A stretch of DNA of 64,000 nt from Methylobacter sp. (GTDB lineage Bacteria; Pseudomonadota; Gammaproteobacteria; Methylococcales; Methylomonadaceae): assembly GCA_028716975.1 (NCBI GenBank), contig JAQUOU010000009.1:62001-126000 (forward strand), given 5' to 3'. Positions 56,645 to 64,000 of this stretch are shown here, one piece after another. Position 1 is the first letter of the stretch; each line of letters opens with the position of its first letter. Made by a program: the position numbers and the translations under genes. Below the pieces are notes generated by a model. That model worked only from the letters and a program-made list of their open reading frames with translations. It ran no database searches and was not told the origin of the DNA.

Positions 56645-56791
56645 TCATCCAATGGGGAATAACGTGGCTTGGATTTCTGGGATACCGGGCATTGTAAAGC
56701 GATATTGCGCTCCCGCTCCCAGAGTAGCAAAAGACAGGCAAGCTAAGCGAATAAATGAAACGAAGAATGTTCGAGATTTAAGAACAAACAT
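56645..56791 (-). CDS. 48-residue exported peptide
   Basis: A small ORF on the minus strand with a very strong ribosome site (AGGGAGGAAG) before ATG 56791. The peptide has a basic start (MFVLKSR), a hydrophobic core and an AGA-type cleavage site, leaving a short tail of about 20 residues (QYRFTMPGIPEIQATLFPIG). It lies about 50 bp upstream of the cytochrome gene in the same direction, so they probably form one transcript. No family was recognised. Confidence 0.5.
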   Translation of the reverse strand: MFVLKSRTFFVSFIRLACLSFATLGAGAQYRFTMPGIPEIQATLFPIG

Positions 56792-57194
56792 AAAGTCTTC
56801 CTCCCTATAATGAAGATTAAGAGCGTTACCCCTAATCAGTACTATTTAGCTCCAAATAACTTTTACGCTGGTTTTTTTAGTTTGACAATAGTATTTTTTA
56901 CGTATACGGTCTGTAACGGAATAATGTTCAATTCCAACAAAAAACAGCTATCTGGTTACTTTTCAGTGTGATAGGTGCTAAATGAGATAATAATCAAACG
57001 TTATCAAAAGATATTAAAGTCTATCGAGGATAAACGCATCAGTTTCAAAGCTTGTCAGCTTATCAAAAGAAAAGACGACAGGAAAGGTTGTCGATTTTTT
57101 TAGGATAGTTCAATCACCTCCGGCATAGCCGGGTTTTACCCGATTCAATTTAATTATTTTCAGAAGTTTTTAATATCTGTATCTGGGGGTATTT
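56792..57194. other. Divergent intergenic region
   Basis: About 400 AT-rich bases between the divergent peptide/cytochrome unit and the esterase gene. It must hold promoters for both. A small inverted stretch near 57121-57136 (CCGGCATAGCCGG) is the only structure noticed. Confidence 0.45.
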
Positions 57195-58190
57195 ATGAAA
57201 AACAACAAAATTTCAATTTTTGGGTTGTTATTGTTTGCAGCGCTGTATGTGCCTGTAGCGGCAGGGTATAGTCAAATATATGTTTTTGGCGATAGTTTAT
57301 CTGATTCGGGTAATGCCATTTTGGCTACGGGTGGTCATATAACTCAGCCACCTTATCCAGGTCTTATTCCTGATTTCCCTTATGCAAGCGGGCGTCTTTC
57401 AAATGGTCCGGTTTGGGCTGAAACCTTAGCAACAGACTTGGGTTTAACCATTTCTCCGTCTTTAGCGGGTGGTAATGACTATGCGTTTGGTGGGGCCAGA
57501 ACCGGCGCTTTAACGGGTATTGTTGCCTCCTCAATCCCTACCATTAGTCAGCAGGTTAATAATTTTATAACCTCGGCGTCAGGATCAATCCCTAAGGATG
57601 CGTTGTATGTTGTTTGGGGTGGAGGTAATGATATTCGAGATGCGGCTGAAGTGAAAAATCCTGTGGCAGTGGTGAATGATTCAATAATCAATATTTCAAC
57701 TAGTATTACAACCCTTGCTGATGCTGGCGCACAGAATTTTCTGGTGCCAAATTTACCTGACTTGGGAAAAACTCCCGCAGCTCAGGCTGCAGGGCCGCTA
57801 GCAGAAGCCGGTTTAGCTGTATTGTCATCTGTTTTTGATGGGTTGTTAACTCCTTCTATAAGCGGATTAGAGAGCCACTTGGGCATTGACATAAAGGAGT
57901 TAAAGATTGATGCCTTATTTAAGGAAATAATCGATGCGCCTAATGATTTTGGACTTACGAATGTTTCTGATGCCTGTATTATAGTGGGCGGAGGCAGTTG
58001 TTCGAATCCAGAGAATTATTTGTTTTGGGATGGATTGCATCCAACAACAACCGTGCATGACATGATTGGCGATAAAGCATTCAATCTCGTGGCGCCGGTA
58101 CCTGTTCCCGCCATGCTGCCCGTCTATGCTTTGGTGATGGTAATGTTGGGTTATATGTCAGGTAAGAGGCCATTCAGAACAGTTTGCTAA
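57195..58190 (+). CDS. GDSL esterase with VPxPA-type sorting tail
   Basis: A 331-residue SGNH/GDSL hydrolase. A signal peptide (cleavage near residue 24) is followed by FGDSLSDSGNA with the nucleophile serine, GGNDI, and the Asp/His pair in DGLHPTT. The C-terminus reads VPVPAMLPVYALVMVMLGYM then basic residues: a VPLPA/PEP-CTERM-like signal with a membrane helix and positive end, which in exosortase systems leads to cleavage and surface anchoring. No exosortase is in the window. Ribosome site GGGGGT. Confidence 0.82.
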   Translation: MKNNKISIFGLLLFAALYVPVAAGYSQIYVFGDSLSDSGNAILATGGHITQPPYPGLIPDFPYASGRLSNGPVWAETLATDLGLTISPSLAGGNDYAFGGARTGALTGIVASSIPTISQQVNNFITSASGSIPKDALYVVWGGGNDIRDAAEVKNPVAVVNDSIINISTSITTLADAGAQNFLVPNLPDLGKTPAAQAAGPLAEAGLAVLSSVFDGLLTPSISGLESHLGIDIKELKIDALFKEIIDAPNDFGLTNVSDACIIVGGGSCSNPENYLFWDGLHPTTTVHDMIGDKAFNLVAPVPVPAMLPVYALVMVMLGYMSGKRPFRTVC

Positions 58191-58215
58191 ATAAAGATGG
58201 GTGATTGTTCAGAAT

Positions 58216-59967
58216 CTATTTTGCCCAAAATTCCCGCAACACGTGGGCAGCCATTTTTGGAGTACGCCCTCGGGTGAAGACGCCTTTCATATTTATCCCT
58301 CCTGCTCGCATGACACTCTGCACTGCGGCAAAGTCGGCAAAATTCCAAACCTGCATGCCGGCGATGTAGTCCTTTTGCGCTGCCACTTTAAGATGGCCGC
58401 GTATATATTCCGCCTGATACTCTTCCGTCCACATGACATCGGGATGGCCGTGCATGCCGGCTATGGTATCCGCTCCGAACTCGGTCACGATGATGGGTTT
58501 ATGCCATGCTTCCCATACCGAATGGAGTTCCTGGTCCAGGGCAACCAGCGCCTTGTCCAGCTCGCCGCCCAGGATGTACCAGCCCCAATAGCGATTCATG
58601 CAGACGACATCGCATAATTCCATCCAGGAGTCGGGGCCGCCCATTAACGTCGCAAGCGTCACCAAACGGGTAGGATCCAACTCACGGGCGCGGCGCATCA
58701 AGGTGTCCAGAAAGTCCTTACCTTTCGCCGCTGCGGGATCATCCTGCGCTGCCAGGTTCAGTTTCGGAGTCATGGGCTCGTTGGCAACGCACCACATCAC
58801 CACGCTAGCATGATTTTTGTCGCGGGCAATCAACTCATCAATCTGTTGCATGCACATGCGCAGGCGGAGGGCAATGTAAGCGTCATTCTCAAACTGCAAA
58901 CTGACAGCGGGTATTTCATCAATGATCAGGAAGCCTTCCCGGTCCGCCAGTTGCATCTCTTCTTCACTGTAGGGATAGTGCGAAGTGCGATAGCTATTGG
59001 CGCCCGTCCAGCGCATTAACTGATAGTCCTTGACCAGCAGAGGCTGGTTCAAGCCTTTGCCGCTAGCGATGAAATCTTCATGACGTCCATAGCCATTCAT
59101 CTGCACCGGCTTGCCGTTAAGGAGAATCTGGCCGCCCTGCACCGCTATCGTGCGGATGCCAATCTTTAACAGGTAATGGTCTTGTTCCGTCTGGATGGTC
59201 AGGTCATATAGATAAGGGCTCTTATCAGACCAGAATTTGGCATTGGGAACGGTAAGCTGCGCCTCGGCCAAGCCTTCCTGGAAGACTAGTTTGGTTTTGG
59301 CAATGCCATCGCTATTCTTGATCTGTACGAAACCCGGTGCTGAGACCGCAGCATTCAGCCGGACAGTCACCTGCACCGTGCCATTTGCCCCATCAATGCC
59401 AGTGACAACGGTTACATCCTCAATATAGGTCTGCGGAACGCTGTACAGCACCACTGGGCGATGGATGCCCGCAAACGGAAAGAAGTCATAGGTAGTGGGC
59501 GGAAAGCTGGAGGGAAGTCCCAATGGAGTGCTCATGTTGCCGGCAGGTACGCGAGTGGGTTTTAGTTCATTTTCGACGCTGATGGCGATCAGGTTTTCTG
59601 TTTCCCATAGGATTTGATCGGTGATCTCAAAAGCGAAGGGCAAGTGTCCCCCGTCGTGTGAGCCTATTTTGACGCCGTTGAAATAGACTGTGCTGAAATA
59701 ACAGGCCGAACCGACGCGCAAGAACACTCGATGCCCCCGCCAGCTCTGCGGAATAAAGGTCGGCTTGACATACCAGGCAAGTCCGAGGTAGTTGTAAAGG
59801 TTCTCATACTGCTCGTTCCAACTGCCTGGAACCGCCATTGGACGAGCATCCTCCAGGCCGTTATACCAGCCTTTTTGTTCTCCTTTTTGATCGGGATCAG
59901 GCTGAAAATCCCAAATACCCGATAGATCAAGTTTATTCCGGAACAGGTTCTGTTGTGGATACAGCAT
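58216..59967 (-). CDS. Beta-glucuronidase (glycoside hydrolase family 2)
   Basis: A 583-residue GH2 enzyme with the three usual parts: sugar-binding domain (LSGIWDFQPDPDQKG), immunoglobulin-like domain and TIM barrel. The acid/base Glu is in VMWCVANEPMT and the nucleophile Glu in PIIVTEFGADTIAG. MNGYGRHEDF and RTSHYPYSEE match UidA-type glucuronidases. No signal peptide, so cytoplasmic. It follows the YCII gene by about 75 bp on the minus strand. Confidence 0.9.
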   Translation of the reverse strand: MLYPQQNLFRNKLDLSGIWDFQPDPDQKGEQKGWYNGLEDARPMAVPGSWNEQYENLYNYLGLAWYVKPTFIPQSWRGHRVFLRVGSACYFSTVYFNGVKIGSHDGGHLPFAFEITDQILWETENLIAISVENELKPTRVPAGNMSTPLGLPSSFPPTTYDFFPFAGIHRPVVLYSVPQTYIEDVTVVTGIDGANGTVQVTVRLNAAVSAPGFVQIKNSDGIAKTKLVFQEGLAEAQLTVPNAKFWSDKSPYLYDLTIQTEQDHYLLKIGIRTIAVQGGQILLNGKPVQMNGYGRHEDFIASGKGLNQPLLVKDYQLMRWTGANSYRTSHYPYSEEEMQLADREGFLIIDEIPAVSLQFENDAYIALRLRMCMQQIDELIARDKNHASVVMWCVANEPMTPKLNLAAQDDPAAAKGKDFLDTLMRRARELDPTRLVTLATLMGGPDSWMELCDVVCMNRYWGWYILGGELDKALVALDQELHSVWEAWHKPIIVTEFGADTIAGMHGHPDVMWTEEYQAEYIRGHLKVAAQKDYIAGMQVWNFADFAAVQSVMRAGGINMKGVFTRGRTPKMAAHVLREFWAK

Positions 59968-60042
59968 CGCAAATCTCCTTTTGACGGATATGGCAGTAAT
60001 ACTGTCGCCAGTCTGCCTTCGAATGAATTATTATGTGTTAAC

Positions 60043-60378
60043 TCAACCGCCATCGGTCTCCCTCAGCGGCCGGATCTCAATGGCTCCCTTCGCTCGTGCA
60101 CACGGCGTGCCTGCCACTAATTGTACGGCTTCATTGATATCAGCCGCCTCAATGATGGAAAAGCCGGCAAGAGGTAAGCTTGATTTGGCGAAGCTGCCGC
60201 TTGTGGTTGTCGGCAGGCCGTCCCAAGCCGTAACTGTCGTGACATTTGTTTTTACAGCCGACATAAAAGCGCCTCTGCTACGCAGCACCTCATCCTGAGC
60301 CAGTAATTCCTTTTGCTCCTGTTGCGTCAGCTCCAGCCAATCTTTCTCATCACCGTAAGCCAAGCATAGGAATTTCAT
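60043..60378 (-). CDS. YCII-related (DGPF-domain) protein
   Basis: A 111-residue protein of the YCII family: MKFLCLAYGDEKDWLEL at the N-terminus, LRSRGAFMSAVK, and DGLPTTTSGSFAKSSLPLAG, ending in IEIRPL. These small proteins have a conserved His-Asp pair and are often encoded beside ECF sigma factors; none is seen here. Function is not established. Confidence 0.85.
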   Translation of the reverse strand: MKFLCLAYGDEKDWLELTQQEQKELLAQDEVLRSRGAFMSAVKTNVTTVTAWDGLPTTTSGSFAKSSLPLAGFSIIEAADINEAVQLVAGTPCARAKGAIEIRPLRETDGG

Positions 60379-60496
60379 TTTGTAGCCTCCAGGATTGAAG
60401 TATTGCTAGAACATGCAGACATGACAAGTAATTTTTCAAGCCGGGTTAGTTATTATCTTTTCATGGCAGTTGTCAAGAATTACTCTTGATGCCGGA

Positions 60497-62458
60497 CTAA
60501 GATAGACGGTCAGATTGCTTCATTCTAAGAAACTGTTCCAGCGCCTCGGGATTGGCCAAGGCATGCTGATTATTTACGGACCGTCCGTGAATAATATTGC
60601 GTACCGCAAGTTCAGCAATTTTGCCGTTTTTGGTGCGCGGAATACCGGTCACCTGTAGAATTTCTGCCGGCACATGATGGGGTGAGGCATTCTGCCTGAT
60701 CTGCTGTTTGATCTTCATCTTCAGTTGTTCCGATAACGCCGCGTCATCACGCAGTATGACAAATAAAATAATCCGGCAGTCGCCTTCGATTTCCTGCCCG
60801 ACGACCACGCTTTCCAGAACCTCATCCACCTGCTCCACCTGCCGGTAGATTTCAGCCGTGCCGATCCTGATGCCTCCGGGGTTGAGCACCGCATCCGAAC
60901 GGCCGTATATGATCATGCCGCCACTGTCTGTCAATTCCACATAATCGCCGTGCCGCCAGACGCCCGGATACTTTTCGAAATAGGCCGCATGATACTGGCT
61001 CTGATCCGGGTCATTCCAGAAACTGACCGGCATCGAAGGAAACGGCGTCTTACAGACCAGTTCGCCTTTTTCTCCTTGCAATGACCGGCCGCTCTCGTCA
61101 TAAACATCTACGTCCATCGCCAGTCCGCGGCACTGGATTTCGCCCCGGCGCACAGGAATAATGGGGCAACCGAGAACAAAGCAGGAAATAATATCCGTTC
61201 CCCCGGAAATAGATGAAAGACAGACATCGGATTTGACCGATTCATAGACAAAATCGAACGCTTCAGGCGCAAGGGGCGAGCCGGTGGATAAAATGGTTTT
61301 AAGCGATGACAGGTCGTGAGTATTTTTTGGAGTAACAGCGGATTTTTTAATCGCGTCAATATATTTGGCGGAAACTCCAAAGACAGTGATTTGAAACTCG
61401 TCAATCAAGTCAAACAGCGAGTCAGTGCTGGGATAAAGCGGCGGGCCATCATAAAGCACCAGCTCCGCCCCGGGTGCCAAACCGGAAGCCAGCCAGTTCC
61501 ACATCATCCAGCCGCACGTGGTGTAATAAAACAGACGGTCGCCGGGATGGAGATCCACATGCAGCAAATGTTCCTTCAGGTGCTGGATTAAGGTTCCTCC
61601 GACCCCGTGCACAATACATTTCGGCGGACCAGTGGTTCCGGAAGAATATAAAATGAACAGCGGATCGTCGAACGCCATCGGTGCAAAGGCTATCGGGTGG
61701 TTTTCCGGAAAACCTCTCAGATAGTCTTGCCAAAGCGTTACCTGCTTGCTCACCCTGAACGATTCGCTTTTTAGGTATGGAATTAACACGGCTTTTTGAA
61801 TTGACGGAAGCGCCTTGAGTAACGGTTCAATCTGGTCCATTCGCTCAAATACCTTTCCATTAAAAGTGTAGCCATCGCAGATAAACAAAACCTTGGGAGC
61901 TATTTGGCTGAAACGGTCTACAATACCGGGAACCCCGAAATCCGGGGAACAGCTACTCCAGATTGCACCGAGGCTGGCGGTCGCCAGCATCGCGATAATG
62001 GCTTCGGGAAGATTGGGCAAAACAGCGGCCACGCGATCACCGGGCTTGACGCCGTCGTTTCGCAAAGCCTGAGCGAGCTGGGAAACTTGACGATATAAGT
62101 CGCTATAAGAAAGCCGACGAGTTTGGCCGTTTTCTCTGCGAAAAACAATGGCAGAGTGGCGCTTCTCATGGGGATTCAATAAATTTTCCGCATAATTGAG
62201 CCGGGCATCAGGAAACCAAAGGGCTCCGGGCATTTTGTTTTCATGCGATAAAACTACTTCCCCTTTTTGCGCGGCTTTTATATCTGCAAAATCCCACATT
62301 AAATTCCAAAAAGCAGCGGGGGTTTCGACAGACCATTGGTAAAGATCGGGATAGCCGGTAACATCTACACCGAACTTCTCCCTCACCAATTTCATGAAGC
62401 GGTTAATATTGGCGTTTTCCTGCCGTTCCGCAGAAGGCTGCCAAAGAACTGAATTCAC
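60497..62458 (-). CDS. Acetoacetate-CoA ligase
   Basis: A 653-residue ANL-family ligase. N-terminal WNLMWDFADIKAAQKG and FPDARLNYAENLL, the P-loop LYSSGTTGPPKCIVHG, SGGTDII, and the C-terminal lysine region TKNGKIAELAVRNI match acetoacetyl-CoA synthetase (AacS). It activates acetoacetate with ATP, for ketone-body use or polyhydroxybutyrate turnover. It looks complete and stands alone on its strand, 120 bp before the YCII gene. Confidence 0.92.
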   Translation of the reverse strand: MNSVLWQPSAERQENANINRFMKLVREKFGVDVTGYPDLYQWSVETPAAFWNLMWDFADIKAAQKGEVVLSHENKMPGALWFPDARLNYAENLLNPHEKRHSAIVFRRENGQTRRLSYSDLYRQVSQLAQALRNDGVKPGDRVAAVLPNLPEAIIAMLATASLGAIWSSCSPDFGVPGIVDRFSQIAPKVLFICDGYTFNGKVFERMDQIEPLLKALPSIQKAVLIPYLKSESFRVSKQVTLWQDYLRGFPENHPIAFAPMAFDDPLFILYSSGTTGPPKCIVHGVGGTLIQHLKEHLLHVDLHPGDRLFYYTTCGWMMWNWLASGLAPGAELVLYDGPPLYPSTDSLFDLIDEFQITVFGVSAKYIDAIKKSAVTPKNTHDLSSLKTILSTGSPLAPEAFDFVYESVKSDVCLSSISGGTDIISCFVLGCPIIPVRRGEIQCRGLAMDVDVYDESGRSLQGEKGELVCKTPFPSMPVSFWNDPDQSQYHAAYFEKYPGVWRHGDYVELTDSGGMIIYGRSDAVLNPGGIRIGTAEIYRQVEQVDEVLESVVVGQEIEGDCRIILFVILRDDAALSEQLKMKIKQQIRQNASPHHVPAEILQVTGIPRTKNGKIAELAVRNIIHGRSVNNQHALANPEALEQFLRMKQSDRLS

Positions 62459-62813
62459 GTTATTCTCCGAAAGTTATACACTTCATAAGAGTGAAAACAG
62501 TTCAGGTAAGTTCAGGTGCTATATTGACGTCTTTCTCACAACTTTAAGGGTTGTCACACAACAGAAAAGCTATGCAGGCCGGTTTATAGTGTCCCGGCAA
62601 ATCGATGATAAGATTGGGTTAATCTGGCAAAAGGTGGAAACCATTCTTGGTTTATATTACTTAAGGAAACCTCAAAAAATTGCACTTCGATAAACTCAGG
62701 AGAGCCATGCCGAAGTATGGACAGATAAGTTTTAGAGGTTTATTAAAGAATAACCACTGAAGAAGCGATAGTAATCATTGTATGATCGAGCTGCCGAGAA
62801 TCTATTATAAATC
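62459..62813. other. Intergenic with a dispersed-repeat copy
   Basis: About 355 bases. At 62663-62741 there is a repeat bounded by GGAAACCTC and GAGGTTTA, enclosing CTTCGATAAACTCAGGAGAG; it matches the copy near 46074-46135. The rest shows no gene. Confidence 0.55.
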
Positions 62814-64000
62814 TTAATGTTTACACTCAAAAATTTGAATAATTGAATTAGCCTCGCTTAGGGTTTCAAGGCGCACATCAAAACCCCAGAGTCTGACCAC
62901 ATGTTTCAATACTTCATCGATACTTTTGTCCAGCGGCATGCGATGGTATTGAGTGTGCCGCAAGGTCAGCTTTCTGTCCCCTTTAAGGTTGACATCATAA
63001 ACCTGGATGTTGGGTTCATTACTGCCCAGGTTGTACTGCTCCGATAAAATCTGCCGGATGTATTGATAGCCAGGCTCATTGTGTATGGATGTCACAGCCA
63101 TTTCGCTTTCCTTATAATCATCAAGAATCGAGAACAGCTTGAAGTCGCGAATGACTTTAGGTGATAAATACTGGCCGATGAAGCTTTCATCCTTAAAATT
63201 CTGCATGGCGAAATGGAGCGTTTTATTCCAGTCGCTGCCGGCAATATCCGGAAACCAGTACCTGTCTTCATCTGTAGGGTATTCGCAGATTCTACGTATA
63301 TCCGTCATCATGGCAAAACCCAGTGCATAAGGATTAATACCGGAATAATATTTACTATCGAAAGTGGGTTGATAGATGACGTTGGTATGGGATTGCAAAA
63401 ATTCAATCATGAATCCGTCTGTCACAAGTCCTTCTGCATAAAGCTGGTTAAGCAGTGTGTAATGCCAGAAAGTAGCCCAACCTTCATTCATGACCTGGGT
63501 CTGTCGCTGGGGATAAAAATATTGGGCGATTTTACGCACAATACGTACTATTTCCCGTTGCCAGGGCTCCAGGAAAGGAGCGTTTTTTTCTATAAAATAG
63601 AGAATGTTTTCATGGGGTTCCTGGGGAAATTGCCAGTCTTTTTTATCACTGCGCAATACCTCTTTTGTAGGAATTGTCCGCCATAATTCATTGACTTGAG
63701 ATTGTAGATATTCTTCACGCACCTTTTGCCTGGCCTGCTCCTCCAGCATGGACAGCCGGGATGGGCGTTTGTAGCGATCGACACCAAAATTTTTTAACGC
63801 ATGGCAGGAGTCAAGAATTTCCTCAACCTGCTTTTCCCCGTAGCGCTCCTCACATTCGGCAATATAATTTTTGGCAAACAGCAGGTAATCAATAATGGAG
63901 TCAGCACTGGTCCAGGTGGTAAACAAGTAATTATTTTTAAAAAAAGAATTGTGGCCGTAAGCTGCATGGGCAATCACCAGGGCCTGCATCGTCATACTGT
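62814..64000 (-). CDS. SpoVR family protein (5' end outside window)
   Basis: The frame is open from the stop at 62814 to the window edge, with at least 395 residues. It matches the YcgB/SpoVR family: QALVIAHAAYGHNSFFKNNY, NEGWATFWHY with its metal-like HExxH-type surroundings, and RHTQYHRMPLD near the end. E. coli YcgB is about 510 residues, so roughly the first 100 are missing here; the internal ATG at 63995 is not the true start. In bacteria this family often travels with yeaG-yeaH stress genes. Confidence 0.9.
   Translation of the reverse strand, partial: SMTMQALVIAHAAYGHNSFFKNNYLFTTWTSADSIIDYLLFAKNYIAECEERYGEKQVEEILDSCHALKNFGVDRYKRPSRLSMLEEQARQKVREEYLQSQVNELWRTIPTKEVLRSDKKDWQFPQEPHENILYFIEKNAPFLEPWQREIVRIVRKIAQYFYPQRQTQVMNEGWATFWHYTLLNQLYAEGLVTDGFMIEFLQSHTNVIYQPTFDSKYYSGINPYALGFAMMTDIRRICEYPTDEDRYWFPDIAGSDWNKTLHFAMQNFKDESFIGQYLSPKVIRDFKLFSILDDYKESEMAVTSIHNEPGYQYIRQILSEQYNLGSNEPNIQVYDVNLKGDRKLTLRHTQYHRMPLDKSIDEVLKHVVRLWGFDVRLETLSEANSIIQIFECKH

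Noticed and set aside
1..64000. tRNA or rRNA genes
   Set aside because: No cloverleaf with conserved GTTCGA/CCA features or rRNA-like stretch was noticed; the frequent TTCGA strings belong to the dispersed repeat.

Overview
The window reads as a chromosomal segment of a Gram-negative gammaproteobacterium. It carries a divergent tesA / ybbA-ybbP locus, hflK-hflC, tRNA1(Val) methyltransferase, SpoVR and an ABC-2-dependent O-antigen locus. The mid-range GC and the density of short inverted repeats would suit a Methylococcales-type organism, but no methanotrophy gene is present, so that placement is a guess. No rRNA, tRNA or CRISPR array was seen.

Layout. 1-6300: housekeeping genes (trmN6 end, glycine-zipper lipoprotein, ybbP, ybbA, tesA, a GlcG/HbpS-type protein). 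6337-29881: a large surface-polysaccharide locus on the + strand: rfbC, ABC export (wzm, wzt), a DUF4214-methyltransferase, cysC, a 1218-residue methyltransferase-coiled coil-GT2-GT4 protein, two large membrane proteins, the CDP-3,6-dideoxyhexose genes rfbF-rfbG-rfbH, a split transketolase pair, a sugar reductase/epimerase, and a GtrA/GtrB-like pair. 29882-38640: an accessory island with a 0.93 kb direct repeat carrying two tiny membrane-protein genes and decayed IS4-type transposase pieces, three coiled-coil/tail-anchored proteins, an Rpn-like nuclease, and two MNT/HEPN toxin-antitoxin pairs. 39046-45184: two methyltransferases, a GDP-heptose pathway (hddA, gmhA, hddC, gmhB) in which two genes are broken, and a sulfotransferase. 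45584-64000: a cNMP-binding protein, a heavily decayed hybrid histidine kinase, a winged-helix protein, an SDR, a cyclase-family lipoprotein, RNase T2, hflC/hflK, a di-haem cytochrome with a tiny exported-peptide gene upstream, a GDSL esterase with a VPxPA-type C-terminus, a beta-glucuronidase, a YCII protein, acetoacetate-CoA ligase and a SpoVR fragment.

Working together. Genes of the first locus can be read as making a CDP-linked 3,6-dideoxyhexose, possibly with a two-carbon branch added by the transketolase-like heterodimer, assembling it with glycosyltransferases and exporting it through Wzm/Wzt. CysC (PAPS supply) and the sulfotransferase hint at sulfation.

The most striking theme is toxin-antitoxin modules and MITE-like repeats grafted onto polysaccharide genes. 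A MazF/PemK-type toxin is fused in frame to RfbH. A VapBC pair ends in a TAATG overlap with wzt. A 190-bp MITE with a clean 5-bp target duplication supplies the last codons and stop of rfbG. A diverged wzt copy is truncated next to another inverted-repeat element. Small tandem duplications (10, 28 and 42 bp) also mark gene ends or break genes.
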